In this document: positions 47,657-56,623 of the stretch, piece after piece | How the letters are laid out: each line of letters starts with the position of its first letter | Numbering within the stretch: the stretch's first letter is position 1 | Origin: Hirschia sp964352025 | Lineage (GTDB): Bacteria; Pseudomonadota; Alphaproteobacteria; Caulobacterales; Hyphomonadaceae | Length of the DNA: 64,000 bases | Assembly: GCA_964352025.1 (NCBI GenBank) | Contig: CAYGPZ010000004.1 | Span: 1-64,000, forward strand | Direction: 5' to 3' | Made by a program: the position numbers and the translations under genes | The notes under the pieces: generated by a model | Database searches by the model: none | Seen by the model: the letters and a program-made list of their open reading frames with translations, nothing else | Told to the model about the DNA's origin: nothing

Positions 47657-49726
47657 TTACGCTTTGATTGGATTGATGATGAGGTTTCCGTACGGATCGA
47701 CAAGCGCACTGCAGTCGGGATGGATGAGTGCAGTCGAATCCATCTCCACGACGATTGCCGGACCTTCAACGACGTCTTCTGACCGCAATTTATCGCGATC
47801 ATAAATTACTGCTTCATGCCAGCTATCGTTGATAAAGATTTTAGTATCTTTGATCTTGGCTCTTGAAGGAGACCCATCACCTTTTTCAATTTCACTTGCA
47901 GGCAATTCCAGCGTCGGCCCTAAAGCAACAGCGCGTAGATTCACGACTTCCTGTTCAGCATCCATGTTGAACGTAAACATACGTTTGTGTTCGTCATCAA
48001 AAGCCTGGCAAAGCTTATCAAGGCCGTCATCGCCTGAACCTGACGTGTCAAACGCTCCAATATCGATAGACATTGGAATCTCAAATGCCTGACCAAAATA
48101 ACGAATATCAGCTTGGTAAGTTATCGTTATATCTGACTCAGATACTCCATCGCCTCGCAGGTCGTTGAAAACACGGTCACCTATAGTTTTTAGAAGCGTT
48201 CTGATTTCTTCAGCGCTCGTTTGAGAACGACGTTTTGAGTGTGATACAGACGCTTCTGCCCGCTCTCTCGTCGTAGCATCTCCCACAGCACACAATACAC
48301 CCGGAGAACGCGGAACAATGACTGGCCAGGATCCCATGAGCTTGGCAACAGAGTTAGAATGCAATGACCCAGCACCGCCAAATCCCATTAATGCAAAATC
48401 TCGTGGATCATACCCCTGCTGAACCGAAATCATTCGCAGAGCACCGAACATGTTTTCATTGACGATATCAATTATTCCGGCTGCAGCTTTATAGATGTCC
48501 AGTCCAAGGCTGTCCGCTACTGACTGAACCGCTTTAGTTGCAGCTTCACGATCTAGCTTAAATGCACCACCGAGCAATTCATCTGGAAGATACCCGAGAA
48601 CGACGTTTGCATCCGTCACTGTTGCCTTGTCCCCGCCTTTAGAATAGCAGGCTGGACCCGGAGTAGCCCCAGCGCTCTCCGGTCCAACCCTTAGCGCACC
48701 AGTTAGCTCTGGTACGTGCGCTATCGATCCCCCACCTGCCCCAACTGTTTTGACGTCAAGCGAGGAAGCTCGAATGGACAAATCTCCGACTTCTGTATTT
48801 CTAACGAGTCTGGGTTCAGAGTTTTCAATCAGAGCAACATCGGTAGACGTGCCCCCAACATCTAGAGTTAGAATATTTTCATATCCTGATTGCTTTGCGA
48901 CCCACAAAGCTCCCGTAACGCCACCAGCCGGCCCCGACATTAACAGAGTTGCAGGTGCTTCTTGTGATTTTTCAGCACTAATTAACCCACCGTCTGAACG
49001 AAGAAGGCTTATTTTTCCTTCCATTTTCTTGGACCGCAAAGCAGTCTCAAGGTTATGGACATAACTGCCAACAACGGGCCGAACAGCAGCATTCGCCACA
49101 GTGGTAAGCGCGCGTTCATATTCAAACATTTCTGGCAAAATTTGGTGACTTATCGAAATAGTGAGATCTGGAAAAATCTCTTTCGCAATGGCTGCAACCT
49201 GTAGCTCGTGCTCACCATTGGCATAAGCATTCATAAGACAGATCGTGAGCGCTTCTACACCCTGGCTCTTTAGCGCGTTCAAGGACTCGCGCACCTGATC
49301 TTCATCTACTGAACGTATGACCTCGCCATGAGCGCTCATACGGCCACTTACTTCAACGGTGTCCTCAAGCAGTGCCATTGGTGTAGGCTTTGGCCAAACG
49401 ATCCATGCGGCTAATCCACCAGGTACAAAGGATCGCGCAACTTGTAAAATCTGCCGATACCCTTCGGTAACAATTAAGCCAACACGCGCGCCTTTGTTTT
49501 CCAAAATAGCGTTGGTGGCGACTGTCGTCCCGTGCAAGAAATATTTAATGTCGCTGGGTTCAATATCCGCGATCTCACAGATATCTTCAGTCCCCGCAAT
49601 TACTGCCCGAGATGGATCATCGGGGGTCGATGGGATTTTGGTTTTATGTGACTGCCCTGTATCGTCATTGAACAACAAAAGGTCAGTAAATGTGCCGCCG
49701 ACATCAACACCTAAACGGTAACTCAT
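47657..49726 (-). CDS. Hydantoinase A/oxoprolinase-family subunit
   Basis: A 689-aa ATP-binding partner of HyuB. RLGVDVGGTFTDLLLF at the N-terminus and LDVGGTSTDVALIE (about 295) are the actin-like phosphate motifs, and FLHGTTVATNAI is the usual early block. The start 49726 follows AGAGG, 13 bases after the HMGL stop. The pair carries out ATP-dependent hydrolysis or carboxylation; which of these cannot be decided from sequence. Confidence 0.9.
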   Translation of the reverse strand: MSYRLGVDVGGTFTDLLLFNDDTGQSHKTKIPSTPDDPSRAVIAGTEDICEIADIEPSDIKYFLHGTTVATNAILENKGARVGLIVTEGYRQILQVARSFVPGGLAAWIVWPKPTPMALLEDTVEVSGRMSAHGEVIRSVDEDQVRESLNALKSQGVEALTICLMNAYANGEHELQVAAIAKEIFPDLTISISHQILPEMFEYERALTTVANAAVRPVVGSYVHNLETALRSKKMEGKISLLRSDGGLISAEKSQEAPATLLMSGPAGGVTGALWVAKQSGYENILTLDVGGTSTDVALIENSEPRLVRNTEVGDLSIRASSLDVKTVGAGGGSIAHVPELTGALRVGPESAGATPGPACYSKGGDKATVTDANVVLGYLPDELLGGAFKLDREAATKAVQSVADSLGLDIYKAAAGIIDIVNENMFGALRMISVQQGYDPRDFALMGFGGAGSLHSNSVAKLMGSWPVIVPRSPGVLCAVGDATTRERAEASVSHSKRRSQTSAEEIRTLLKTIGDRVFNDLRGDGVSESDITITYQADIRYFGQAFEIPMSIDIGAFDTSGSGDDGLDKLCQAFDDEHKRMFTFNMDAEQEVVNLRAVALGPTLELPASEIEKGDGSPSRAKIKDTKIFINDSWHEAVIYDRDKLRSEDVVEGPAIVVEMDSTALIHPDCSALVDPYGNLIINPIKA

Positions 49727-49739
49727 ATTATGTACCTCT

Positions 49740-50675
49740 TCATCCAATAAGATTTTCTTGTTTGACAATTTGCGAAGTTGGGAACCCACCTGCGCGGCTC
49801 ACCATTCCGGGTAAAGAACGGTCCATTTTTTCAGACAGCCACTGCGCATTCTCATTGATGCGATCAAGCGAAATGTTTGTTTTGAATCCAGCCCGTTCAA
49901 GCATGTAGATCACATCCTCTGTGGCCACATTACCTGTTGCATTGGGTGCGAATGGACATCCGCCAATGCCGCCAATGGCACTATCAATTACGCTTACGCC
50001 TGCCTGCACAGCTGCGAAAATATTCGCAATTGCAGTGTTCCTTGTATTATGAAAATGCATCCTCAGCGGAATACCCGATGCGACCTCATTGACCGCTTGG
50101 ATCAACTTCAAGGTTTTAACTGGATCCCCTACCCCTATGGTATCGGCAATTGCGATTTCATGGGGGCCCGCCTTGGCAAGTTCTTCAGCCATTTCAGCTA
50201 CGCGTTTGACGGGAACCTCTCCTTCAAACGGGCAACCGAAAGCCGCCGAAATAGTCACGTTTGCCTGACGTCCCTCCGCTTTGGCTTTTTTGATTAACCC
50301 AGCTGCGATTTGGACAGATTCATCACTCGTTTGTCCCTGATTTTTGAGAGCAAATGTATCGGTCGCCAACGTCACACACCCGACTTCATCAATGCCAGTC
50401 GCAAGAGCACGATCTAACCCACGCTCATTCATGACAAGTCCGATGTAAGTCACATCAGGTCGATCAGGGAGGCCTGCAATTACAGCCTCTGCGTCTGCCA
50501 TCTGAGGGACACGTTTTGGATGGACAAAACTGGCAACCTCTAGACGTCGAATACCGGAATCTATAGCTCCATTTATGAGCTTTAATTTGTCCGAAGTTGT
50601 GAAAACAACAGACTCATTCTGAAGCCCGTCTCGGGGACCTACTTCTAATATTTCAACAGATGAAAACTGAATCAT
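49740..50675 (-). CDS. HMG-CoA lyase-like enzyme
   Basis: A 311-aa TIM-barrel lyase. VGPRDGLQNE at the N-terminus binds metal and substrate, RMHFHNTRNTA gives the metal His pair, and GGCPFAPNATGNVATED is the Cys loop of HMG-CoA lyases. It should cleave a 3-hydroxy-3-methyl-type acyl-CoA into acetyl-CoA and another product. It is the first gene of the HyuAB-CaiB-E1 operon, preceded by a 9-bp dyad. With CaiB supplying the CoA ester, it likely ends a side-chain degradation route. Confidence 0.88.
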   Translation of the reverse strand: MIQFSSVEILEVGPRDGLQNESVVFTTSDKLKLINGAIDSGIRRLEVASFVHPKRVPQMADAEAVIAGLPDRPDVTYIGLVMNERGLDRALATGIDEVGCVTLATDTFALKNQGQTSDESVQIAAGLIKKAKAEGRQANVTISAAFGCPFEGEVPVKRVAEMAEELAKAGPHEIAIADTIGVGDPVKTLKLIQAVNEVASGIPLRMHFHNTRNTAIANIFAAVQAGVSVIDSAIGGIGGCPFAPNATGNVATEDVIYMLERAGFKTNISLDRINENAQWLSEKMDRSLPGMVSRAGGFPTSQIVKQENLIG

Positions 50676-50691
50676 TTTCCACTCACCAGAT

Positions 50692-50731
50692 CACTTTAGT
50701 TGCTTAAAATTTAGCGTGTTTTACTAAAGTG
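50692..50731. promoter_or_regulatory. Long-spaced dyad before the HMGL operon
   Basis: CACTTTAGT (50692-50700) and ACTAAAGTG (50723-50731) are perfect 9-bp arms with a 22-base spacer. They lie directly upstream of the HMGL start (50675). There is no T-tract, so an operator pair is more likely than a terminator. Confidence 0.5.
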
Positions 50732-50767
50732 TATTCAGGGTTTCGTGGTTTGATCGGTCTGCGGTGA

Positions 50768-51952
50768 TTATTGGGTGTTAAGGGCAGAGATAACAGCGTT
50801 TGGCAAACGCGATTCATCCCAATCGAACTTGATTTCGCCCGTTCTTACAATCACCAAATCCATGCTACGGCTGATATATACCCGCTGTCCTCCAAATCCA
50901 TCGAAGTAAACAATGTCATCAACAAGAAATGGCTCACTCGAGAAAACTGAAAATCCGGTTTTATCGTCATTATAATAACGCTTGGAGATGTGATCTGTTC
51001 CCAACCATATTTGAAAACCGTAATTCGGGTTTGCAGGAGATGGAGTTATAGCGTCGTCAATATAGCTAGCGGGAATAATCTGATTACCCTCAAAGCTTCC
51101 AGAGTCTTTTACCAGCAAGCCCAATCTCAACCAATCTTCAGCACGCGCCATGAGAGAGGTGTAAGTCCGCGGAAACCCTTCAGCTTCATTTAGCCAGACA
51201 TAAGCGTCATCAGCACCAATTAGCTGCCATATTTTTTCGGCAAGATAATCAGAATAAGATTTTCCCGTTGCGCGCTCTATAATTAATCCGAGCAATTGGC
51301 TAACGGTCCCAGCATAATGAAATTTGGAACCCGGCTCGTCTTGCAGAGGTAAACTTAATATCGTTTCTCGCGCCTTGGAGCCGTCGATATTAAACAATGC
51401 CGCCGGAGAAGTTGCTCCACCATCTGTGCTCAAAGGTTTAAGGCCGCTGCTCATTTGTAGCAAATGGCGCAAAGTAATATCTCCACGCGGCTGATCGGCC
51501 CACTCATCCAAATAGTTGGAAACTGGCTCATCGACGTTTTTGATTTTGCCATCGCCAATTGCGGCACCTACCAATAAAGCTAATACAGATTTGTGCATTG
51601 ATGCGGAATCGGGTCGCAGTGTTTTGTCATATGGGTCAAAGTATTTTGCATACTCCAACTTCCCCCCCTGCCAAATCAGAAGGCTATAGCTGTCCATTTC
51701 CTCAGCATAAGCTGATGCAACGGCAAACTTGTTTGACGTCTCAAGTTCTACTTCTTTTAGCGGCTGGAAATTCCCTGATATTTTCTGTTGGGGTAAATTT
51801 CGTTCCATTGCAGTTGCAAAACTTGGCGGCCCAATCGGTCTAGCCGTCTCTGATACTTCGTTCTGCTCTGAAGTTGATGAAATCTGCGATGAGGAACAAC
51901 CAAATACGCTAAGCAGAAGCAATGAAGCGCAAAACACTGAAAACTTTTCCAT
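50768..51952 (-). CDS. Beta-lactamase-family serine hydrolase, lipoprotein
   Basis: A 394-aa protein with a lipobox ending VFGC (Cys about 19). The class C/esterase fold is shown by Ser-x-x-Lys in DSASMHKSV and ITLRHLLQMSSGL. The Tyr-motif position reads YAG instead of Y-x-N. Such proteins are mostly esterases or peptidases rather than antibiotic-resistance enzymes. It is divergent from a related lipoprotein at 52094, and the two share order and motifs, so they look like paralogues. Confidence 0.82.
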   Translation of the reverse strand: MEKFSVFCASLLLLSVFGCSSSQISSTSEQNEVSETARPIGPPSFATAMERNLPQQKISGNFQPLKEVELETSNKFAVASAYAEEMDSYSLLIWQGGKLEYAKYFDPYDKTLRPDSASMHKSVLALLVGAAIGDGKIKNVDEPVSNYLDEWADQPRGDITLRHLLQMSSGLKPLSTDGGATSPAALFNIDGSKARETILSLPLQDEPGSKFHYAGTVSQLLGLIIERATGKSYSDYLAEKIWQLIGADDAYVWLNEAEGFPRTYTSLMARAEDWLRLGLLVKDSGSFEGNQIIPASYIDDAITPSPANPNYGFQIWLGTDHISKRYYNDDKTGFSVFSSEPFLVDDIVYFDGFGGQRVYISRSMDLVIVRTGEIKFDWDESRLPNAVISALNTQ

Positions 51953-52093
51953 AATGGTGGTTCCTTGTAGATTTAAGTAACTCTGTTTAACACGCCAACA
52001 CTTTTAGCCTCCAAGAAGCTTAGCCGTTTATCCGCCAGTAGAATATTTAGCCCTTCACGAGCATTTCATGTTGTTTTTTGCTACATTAGGGGA

Positions 52094-53344
52094 ATGAAAC
52101 ATCTTATCAAAATTGCCGCACTCTTATTCTCGAACATTTTGCTTTTGAATGCATGTACGGACTCAGAAAACACGAGCGATAACAAAATAGATTATGAAGC
52201 ACTCTATCAGGAGCGGTTTGAAGCATATGCCAGTGGCGCAATGTCCGGCTTGAACGTATACAACCCTCTAGCTGATGTATCTGGAAGTGAAGAGTATAAA
52301 CCGTTACCCAAAGCAACGCTTCAAACCATATCAAATGATAGTTTGAAAAAAGCTATCTCTTACGGCGCGGCTAATAATTCTAAAGCTCTATTAATTTGGA
52401 AAGATGGTGTCTTAGAAAGCGAAACTTATTACGACAGCACCGACGAAGACACGCTTATCAATTCAAGGTCACTTGCAAAGCCACTTACTACGATTGCAAT
52501 CGGTGCAGCGATAAAGACTGGTTTTATAGAGTCTGTAGATCAATCAGCATCAGACTTTATAACTGAATGGCAAGACACCCCCAAAGCAGATATATTGGTT
52601 CGCCATCTTCTCGATATGAGATCTGGATTGTTGCCCCAAGGACCAGCTAAGGAGAGCACCCATGTGCTCAATCGTGCCTATCTACATCCTCGCCACGCAG
52701 AAGTGATAATAAATGAATATCCGCTCGTTGGTGTTCCGGGAGACCGATATGATTATGCAAATGCCAATTCTGAGCTAATTGCCGTAATCATTGAGAGAGC
52801 GACAGGACAAAAATATCAACAATGGGTGTCGCAAGAAATACTCCAGCCCATAGGAGCTAAAGGCGGCCAAATTTGGTTGAACCGTGAAGGTGGTACGGCT
52901 CATTCAGGATGTTGCATCCTGCTACCAGCAGAAACATACATGCGCTTAGGCATTTTGTTACTACAGGACGGTGTCTGGGACGGTACTCGGCTGCTTCCAG
53001 ACGGTTTTGTCGAAGACATGCGTACTCCAACGGTTCAAAACCCTCACTCAGGCATGGGCGTCTACATTGCAGGCGAATATATCGAACGAAGAGGTCCGCT
53101 GAACCCAGATATTCCATTGGGACAAAACCTTCACAGCGAACCATATTTAGCCGATGATTTATTCCTATTTGATGGAAACTCTAATCAGGTTGGTTATATT
53201 ATTCCTTCGGCCAATCTCGTTATTTTGCGCGTTGGAGGCAAAACAAAAGATGGTGAAGAGTGGGACAATAGCTATCTCCCTAACACCATAATACGTGGCA
53301 TTGAATTTTCACCAGAAAATGCGCCATCGCCACAGGTTCAGTAA
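52094..53344 (+). CDS. Beta-lactamase-family serine hydrolase, lipoprotein (second copy)
   Basis: A 416-aa protein with a lipobox ending LNAC (Cys about 21). The nucleophile motif is SRSLAKPLT, followed by ILVRHLLDMRSGL and YANANSELIAVI (Y-x-N). It resembles the divergent 50768-51952 protein along its length. Its stop overlaps the next start as TAATG. It heads a rightward four-gene unit with a lipoprotein hydrolase, a methyltransferase and a small helical protein, suggesting ester hydrolysis followed by methylation of a released product. Confidence 0.82.
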   Translation: MKHLIKIAALLFSNILLLNACTDSENTSDNKIDYEALYQERFEAYASGAMSGLNVYNPLADVSGSEEYKPLPKATLQTISNDSLKKAISYGAANNSKALLIWKDGVLESETYYDSTDEDTLINSRSLAKPLTTIAIGAAIKTGFIESVDQSASDFITEWQDTPKADILVRHLLDMRSGLLPQGPAKESTHVLNRAYLHPRHAEVIINEYPLVGVPGDRYDYANANSELIAVIIERATGQKYQQWVSQEILQPIGAKGGQIWLNREGGTAHSGCCILLPAETYMRLGILLLQDGVWDGTRLLPDGFVEDMRTPTVQNPHSGMGVYIAGEYIERRGPLNPDIPLGQNLHSEPYLADDLFLFDGNSNQVGYIIPSANLVILRVGGKTKDGEEWDNSYLPNTIIRGIEFSPENAPSPQVQ

Positions 53345-54249
53345 TGCTAAAATCATCTTTGATAGCTTTGGCAATCTGCTTGGCCTCTTGTCAGAGTGTT
53401 AAGGAAGGCCCGCCGCTAAATGATAGTGTTCAAATACTGTCTGCATCAGATAATCGCGAAATAAGTGTCCGATTTATCGAGCCTGAAGGTTGCGTTGAAT
53501 GCCCTGTCGTTATCTTTTCCCATGGGGCTAATGCGGCATTTGATCGGTACGAATCTATTCTAATTCCGTTAGCAAAATCAGGCTTCCGAATTGCTGCACC
53601 TAACCATGTAGATTCAGAAGAACACCTCAATCGAGATAAATATAATCAGAACGAATCTTTGCCGCTACGCGTTGAAGACTACGATGTCCTCGCTGATTAT
53701 TTTCAAACGGATAATTTATTCGTTATGGGACATTCTTATGGTGCACTAATCGCCCAAATGGCCGGAGGATTTGCACTTAGTGGCCCTTCTTCTTCCATTG
53801 CGGTCAAATCGAACTATCGACCTAAAGCTATCGTTGCAATTTCACCGCCCGGTCCATTTCCCGGTTATCTAGATAAAATACAAAGCGCAGACTTTGGTGC
53901 CCCAATGTTAATCGTAACCGGAACGACTGACATTGTCCCCGGCATCGCACCTCAGTGGGAGGACCATTTAGTCAGTTTTCATGCTGCCGGTGATGATATG
54001 GGTTATGCCCTGATTTACGACAATATGGACCACTACTTTAACGGCACCTATGGCAGAATAAGAGAAGCCAAAAGCAAGGCATTGTCGACTGAAAGAGATG
54101 AGGCGCTAAGTCATTTGAATTCAGCGATTGTTTCATTCATTGACGCCACTCAAACATCCCCGCATTCTTTAACATCAGATTGGTCAAAACAGTCTACCAC
54201 GACTGTTTCAGCCCGCGCTAAAAAACGGAATGAACCCCATGACGAATGA
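53344..54249 (+). CDS. Alpha/beta hydrolase lipoprotein
   Basis: A 301-aa protein with lipobox CLASC (Cys about 16). PVVIFSHGANA forms the oxyanion region, MGHSYGALIAQM holds the nucleophilic Ser, and a late DNMDHYF His is the likely base. It resembles the dienelactone-hydrolase/PAF-acetylhydrolase group. It is coupled to the beta-lactamase-like gene before it, and its end overlaps the methyltransferase gene by up to 20 bases, showing tight co-translation. Confidence 0.78.
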   Translation: MLKSSLIALAICLASCQSVKEGPPLNDSVQILSASDNREISVRFIEPEGCVECPVVIFSHGANAAFDRYESILIPLAKSGFRIAAPNHVDSEEHLNRDKYNQNESLPLRVEDYDVLADYFQTDNLFVMGHSYGALIAQMAGGFALSGPSSSIAVKSNYRPKAIVAISPPGPFPGYLDKIQSADFGAPMLIVTGTTDIVPGIAPQWEDHLVSFHAAGDDMGYALIYDNMDHYFNGTYGRIREAKSKALSTERDEALSHLNSAIVSFIDATQTSPHSLTSDWSKQSTTTVSARAKKRNEPHDE

Positions 54250-55294
54250 CGCCCTTAATCCTCAGTTCAAACAACGCGGTCGAGCATCAATGAAATTCCT
54301 CACGCATCTGTTTCGTGGTAGCGACAAGTTACGTCGCAAAGCGGACGCAGATATTGCGGAACTAGCTGGTGAAGTAAGCACGTTACCAGAGAACTTGAAC
54401 GAACGTGCGCGACTATTAGATAAAAAAACGCAATCGTCATCTGCTGTTCGGGTTAAGCGTCTAATCGGTGACTGGCATGCGCGCAATCATGCAGCAATAG
54501 CCACTCAAGCATTTGAAGAATTTCAGCCTGAAATCGAGAAAGAGTTATCGGACTTGGAAAACGGTCCAGCATCTCTCTTTTTAGATAAGGATTTAAAGGC
54601 TCCAGCTTATTGGAAAAATGTTGAATTTCATCGCACTGAAGGTGGCTGGGATGGTCATGAATATGCAGGCTACATCCACGGAGAACTCATTCATCGAAAA
54701 ATGGTGAATGATTTGTTTGATGGCAATATATTCCAGATGCGGAAAAAAGTGGCTTCGCGCGCTCCAAAAGAAGAATACAAACGCATTCTTGATATGGGGT
54801 GCTCAACGGGTCATTTCACAGTTGCTCTAGCAGAAAGTTACCCAAGCGCCGAAATAGTCGGTGTGGATTTGTCTCAACGCGCTTTGGAACACTGCCACCG
54901 TGTCGCCAATGCCAAAAAACTGCCGTGGAAACTATATCAACGGCCAGCTGAAAAGACAGGTTTCGATGCCAATAGTTTCGACCTTGTCGCTTCATATATT
55001 CTACTACATGAAGTTCCAGCTCGTATAATCAAAGCATTGTTTAAGGAAGCCTATCGTGTCCTTGAACCAGGTGGAGATTTATTGATGAGTGACGTCACCC
55101 GCTATGCTGACATGGATAAACTATCTGTTTGGAAAGCAGACAATGCAGCACGGTTTGGAGGTGAACCTCATTGGAGAGCATCTGCATCATTAGACCTTGG
55201 TGAATTGGCGCGCGAAGTTGGATTTGTAGATGTTACGGCCCGTGGAGACGCCCCTATGGCTTACCCTCATGTAGTACAAGGACGAAAGCCATGA
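54230..55294 (+). CDS. SAM-dependent methyltransferase with long N-terminal domain (module copy 1)
   Basis: A 354-aa protein; ATG 54239 is an equally good start. About 180 N-terminal residues, mainly helical and with a GPASLFLDKD block, precede a class I methyltransferase core. SAM motif I is ILDMGCSTGHF (186-196), the acidic strand is IVGVDLS, and LHEVPARI plus RVLEPGG follow. It shares layout and motifs with 59616-60692, including the N-terminal GP-x-x-L block and the FHE/LHE motif. Its stop overlaps the next gene as ATGA. The substrate is unknown. Confidence 0.8.
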   Translation: MNPMTNDALNPQFKQRGRASMKFLTHLFRGSDKLRRKADADIAELAGEVSTLPENLNERARLLDKKTQSSSAVRVKRLIGDWHARNHAAIATQAFEEFQPEIEKELSDLENGPASLFLDKDLKAPAYWKNVEFHRTEGGWDGHEYAGYIHGELIHRKMVNDLFDGNIFQMRKKVASRAPKEEYKRILDMGCSTGHFTVALAESYPSAEIVGVDLSQRALEHCHRVANAKKLPWKLYQRPAEKTGFDANSFDLVASYILLHEVPARIIKALFKEAYRVLEPGGDLLMSDVTRYADMDKLSVWKADNAARFGGEPHWRASASLDLGELAREVGFVDVTARGDAPMAYPHVVQGRKP

Positions 55295-55578
55295 GCGAAC
55301 CCAGAAACCCAGCATCATACAATACACCTAAACAGAAGATACTTGCACCCAAAGACATAGATAGTCTTGGACAAGCTGTGCTCACTTTAGCGCAGGAAGT
55401 TTGGGTTTTAACAGACAGAACACGAATGTTGGAAATGGTTTTACAATCTCACGGTATCGACGCCACCAGCGAAATAGACAAATTGCAGCCTAACAAAGAA
55501 CAGCAAGCTGAGCTCGACGAATTAGGAAGAGCATTCGTCGAGCGCATTACCAAAGCACTTGATCCAGAATTAGACTAA
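55291..55578 (+). CDS. Small helical partner of the methyltransferase (module copy 1)
   Basis: A 95-aa protein of no family that I know. A core LAQEVWVLTDRTRMLEMVL then HGIDATSEID, P and a charged helix aligns with the 123-aa protein at 60704-61075; I count 13 identities in 36 aligned positions, by eye. It is likely alpha-helical with coiled-coil character. It overlaps the methyltransferase stop by four bases (ATGA). The repeated association suggests a subunit or allosteric partner. Confidence 0.75.
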   Translation: MSEPRNPASYNTPKQKILAPKDIDSLGQAVLTLAQEVWVLTDRTRMLEMVLQSHGIDATSEIDKLQPNKEQQAELDELGRAFVERITKALDPELD

Positions 55579-55600
55579 GTTGCTCAGGTTTTGTGGAAAC

Positions 55601-55620
55601 GGAATAGAGTAATCTATTCC
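55601..55620. repeat. Hairpin between convergent genes
   Basis: GGAATAG (55601-55607) and CTATTCC (55614-55620) form a perfect 7-bp stem with a 6-base loop. The right arm includes the dioxygenase stop codon. No T-run follows on either strand, so it is a weak bidirectional terminator candidate. Confidence 0.35.
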
Positions 55621-56552
55621 AACTTCCCTTCAGCTTCCAAAGATTTCATCTGAGTGAAAGTTTTGTACTCGTTCACACCCTGCATTGGTGTCGGAGCCCA
55701 ACTTGTTGCAAAACCACGCGGGTACTGGCTGTCCCCATCTTTTCGTCCATCTTCCGACCACAGAAGAGGGAAATGAGACCCCATAGGTTTTTCGCCTTCG
55801 AGCATTTCATCAAAACTCACACCAGCAAGGTTTACACAATCTGGACGTGGGGCCCAACGAATATCGTCACCAAAAACACGCAGCGAAACAGCAATGCGCC
55901 AATCATCAAGAGGGTTTCCTCCAGAATAATGCAATGTCCAAGGGTGAACAATCAGAAGGTCGCCCGGCTCCATGTCCCACTTTAGAAAACGGACATTCGG
56001 GTCATCACGCAATGGTTCGCAATCTGGATGTGGAACGCGGTCCTCTGGCTTGCTCATCTTTCTAGCATTCGGAGAGAACAACCAGTATTTAACATCCTGA
56101 TCATGTGATCCGGCGATACATTCAAGAGAGTTTGACTTCTTGATTTTAGTTAGAGGCATCCATAAAGACGGCACCATATTTCCAACCGTGGGCCAACCCA
56201 TTCTATCGGTATGCCAAATTGTTTTGGCATCAGATTTCGGTGGCTTGGCGAAGAACTCATCGAAAAAGAAACGTATTTCCTTGGACTGCAGAACCTGCCC
56301 GGAAACTTCACCCAACGGACTGTCAAATATTAGCCGTCTAAATTCTGGTATGCACCGCGCCATATACCGACCAGGCAATGTTGGTAAAAGACCAAAATCT
56401 TCCTTATCGACGACTAGCCGTTTTGCAATTGGAACAAGGCTTTCAATCCAATCAGTATCAAAAACATTGCGAAGGCAAACTACTCCGTCGCGATTGTATG
56501 TATCTATTTCTTCTTGAGTAACTTTTCTTAGCGGTCTTGAATTAAAAGCCAT
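55614..56552 (-). CDS. Phytanoyl-CoA dioxygenase (PhyH)-family oxygenase
   Basis: A 312-aa Fe(II)/2-oxoglutarate enzyme. The metal triad is visible as His114-x-Asp116 (IWHTDRMG) and His208 (PWTLHYSGGN), with Arg219 (DDWRIAV) for 2-oxoglutarate. The family hydroxylates fatty acyl-CoAs and many small metabolites. It is 71 bases downstream of a PrpE-type ligase gene and likely co-transcribed, so it may hydroxylate a product related to that ligase. Halogenation is unlikely because the Asp is retained. Confidence 0.83.
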   Translation of the reverse strand: MAFNSRPLRKVTQEEIDTYNRDGVVCLRNVFDTDWIESLVPIAKRLVVDKEDFGLLPTLPGRYMARCIPEFRRLIFDSPLGEVSGQVLQSKEIRFFFDEFFAKPPKSDAKTIWHTDRMGWPTVGNMVPSLWMPLTKIKKSNSLECIAGSHDQDVKYWLFSPNARKMSKPEDRVPHPDCEPLRDDPNVRFLKWDMEPGDLLIVHPWTLHYSGGNPLDDWRIAVSLRVFGDDIRWAPRPDCVNLAGVSFDEMLEGEKPMGSHFPLLWSEDGRKDGDSQYPRGFATSWAPTPMQGVNEYKTFTQMKSLEAEGKLE

Positions 56553-56623
56553 ATCAAACTCCTTTAGAATAAGGTGACCTTATCGTGCCTAAGTTTGCCT
56601 ATCCAATATAAAGTAGGATATAT

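Noticed and set aside
47657..47802. Longer hyuB start at 47802
   Set aside because: It would overlap hyuA by about 145 bases and add residues unlike any HyuB; the ATG at 47643 has a strong GGAGGG site.
50768..53344. Two beta-lactamase-fold genes as antibiotic resistance
   Set aside because: Sequence features fit the broad class C esterase/peptidase group; nothing indicates drug hydrolysis.
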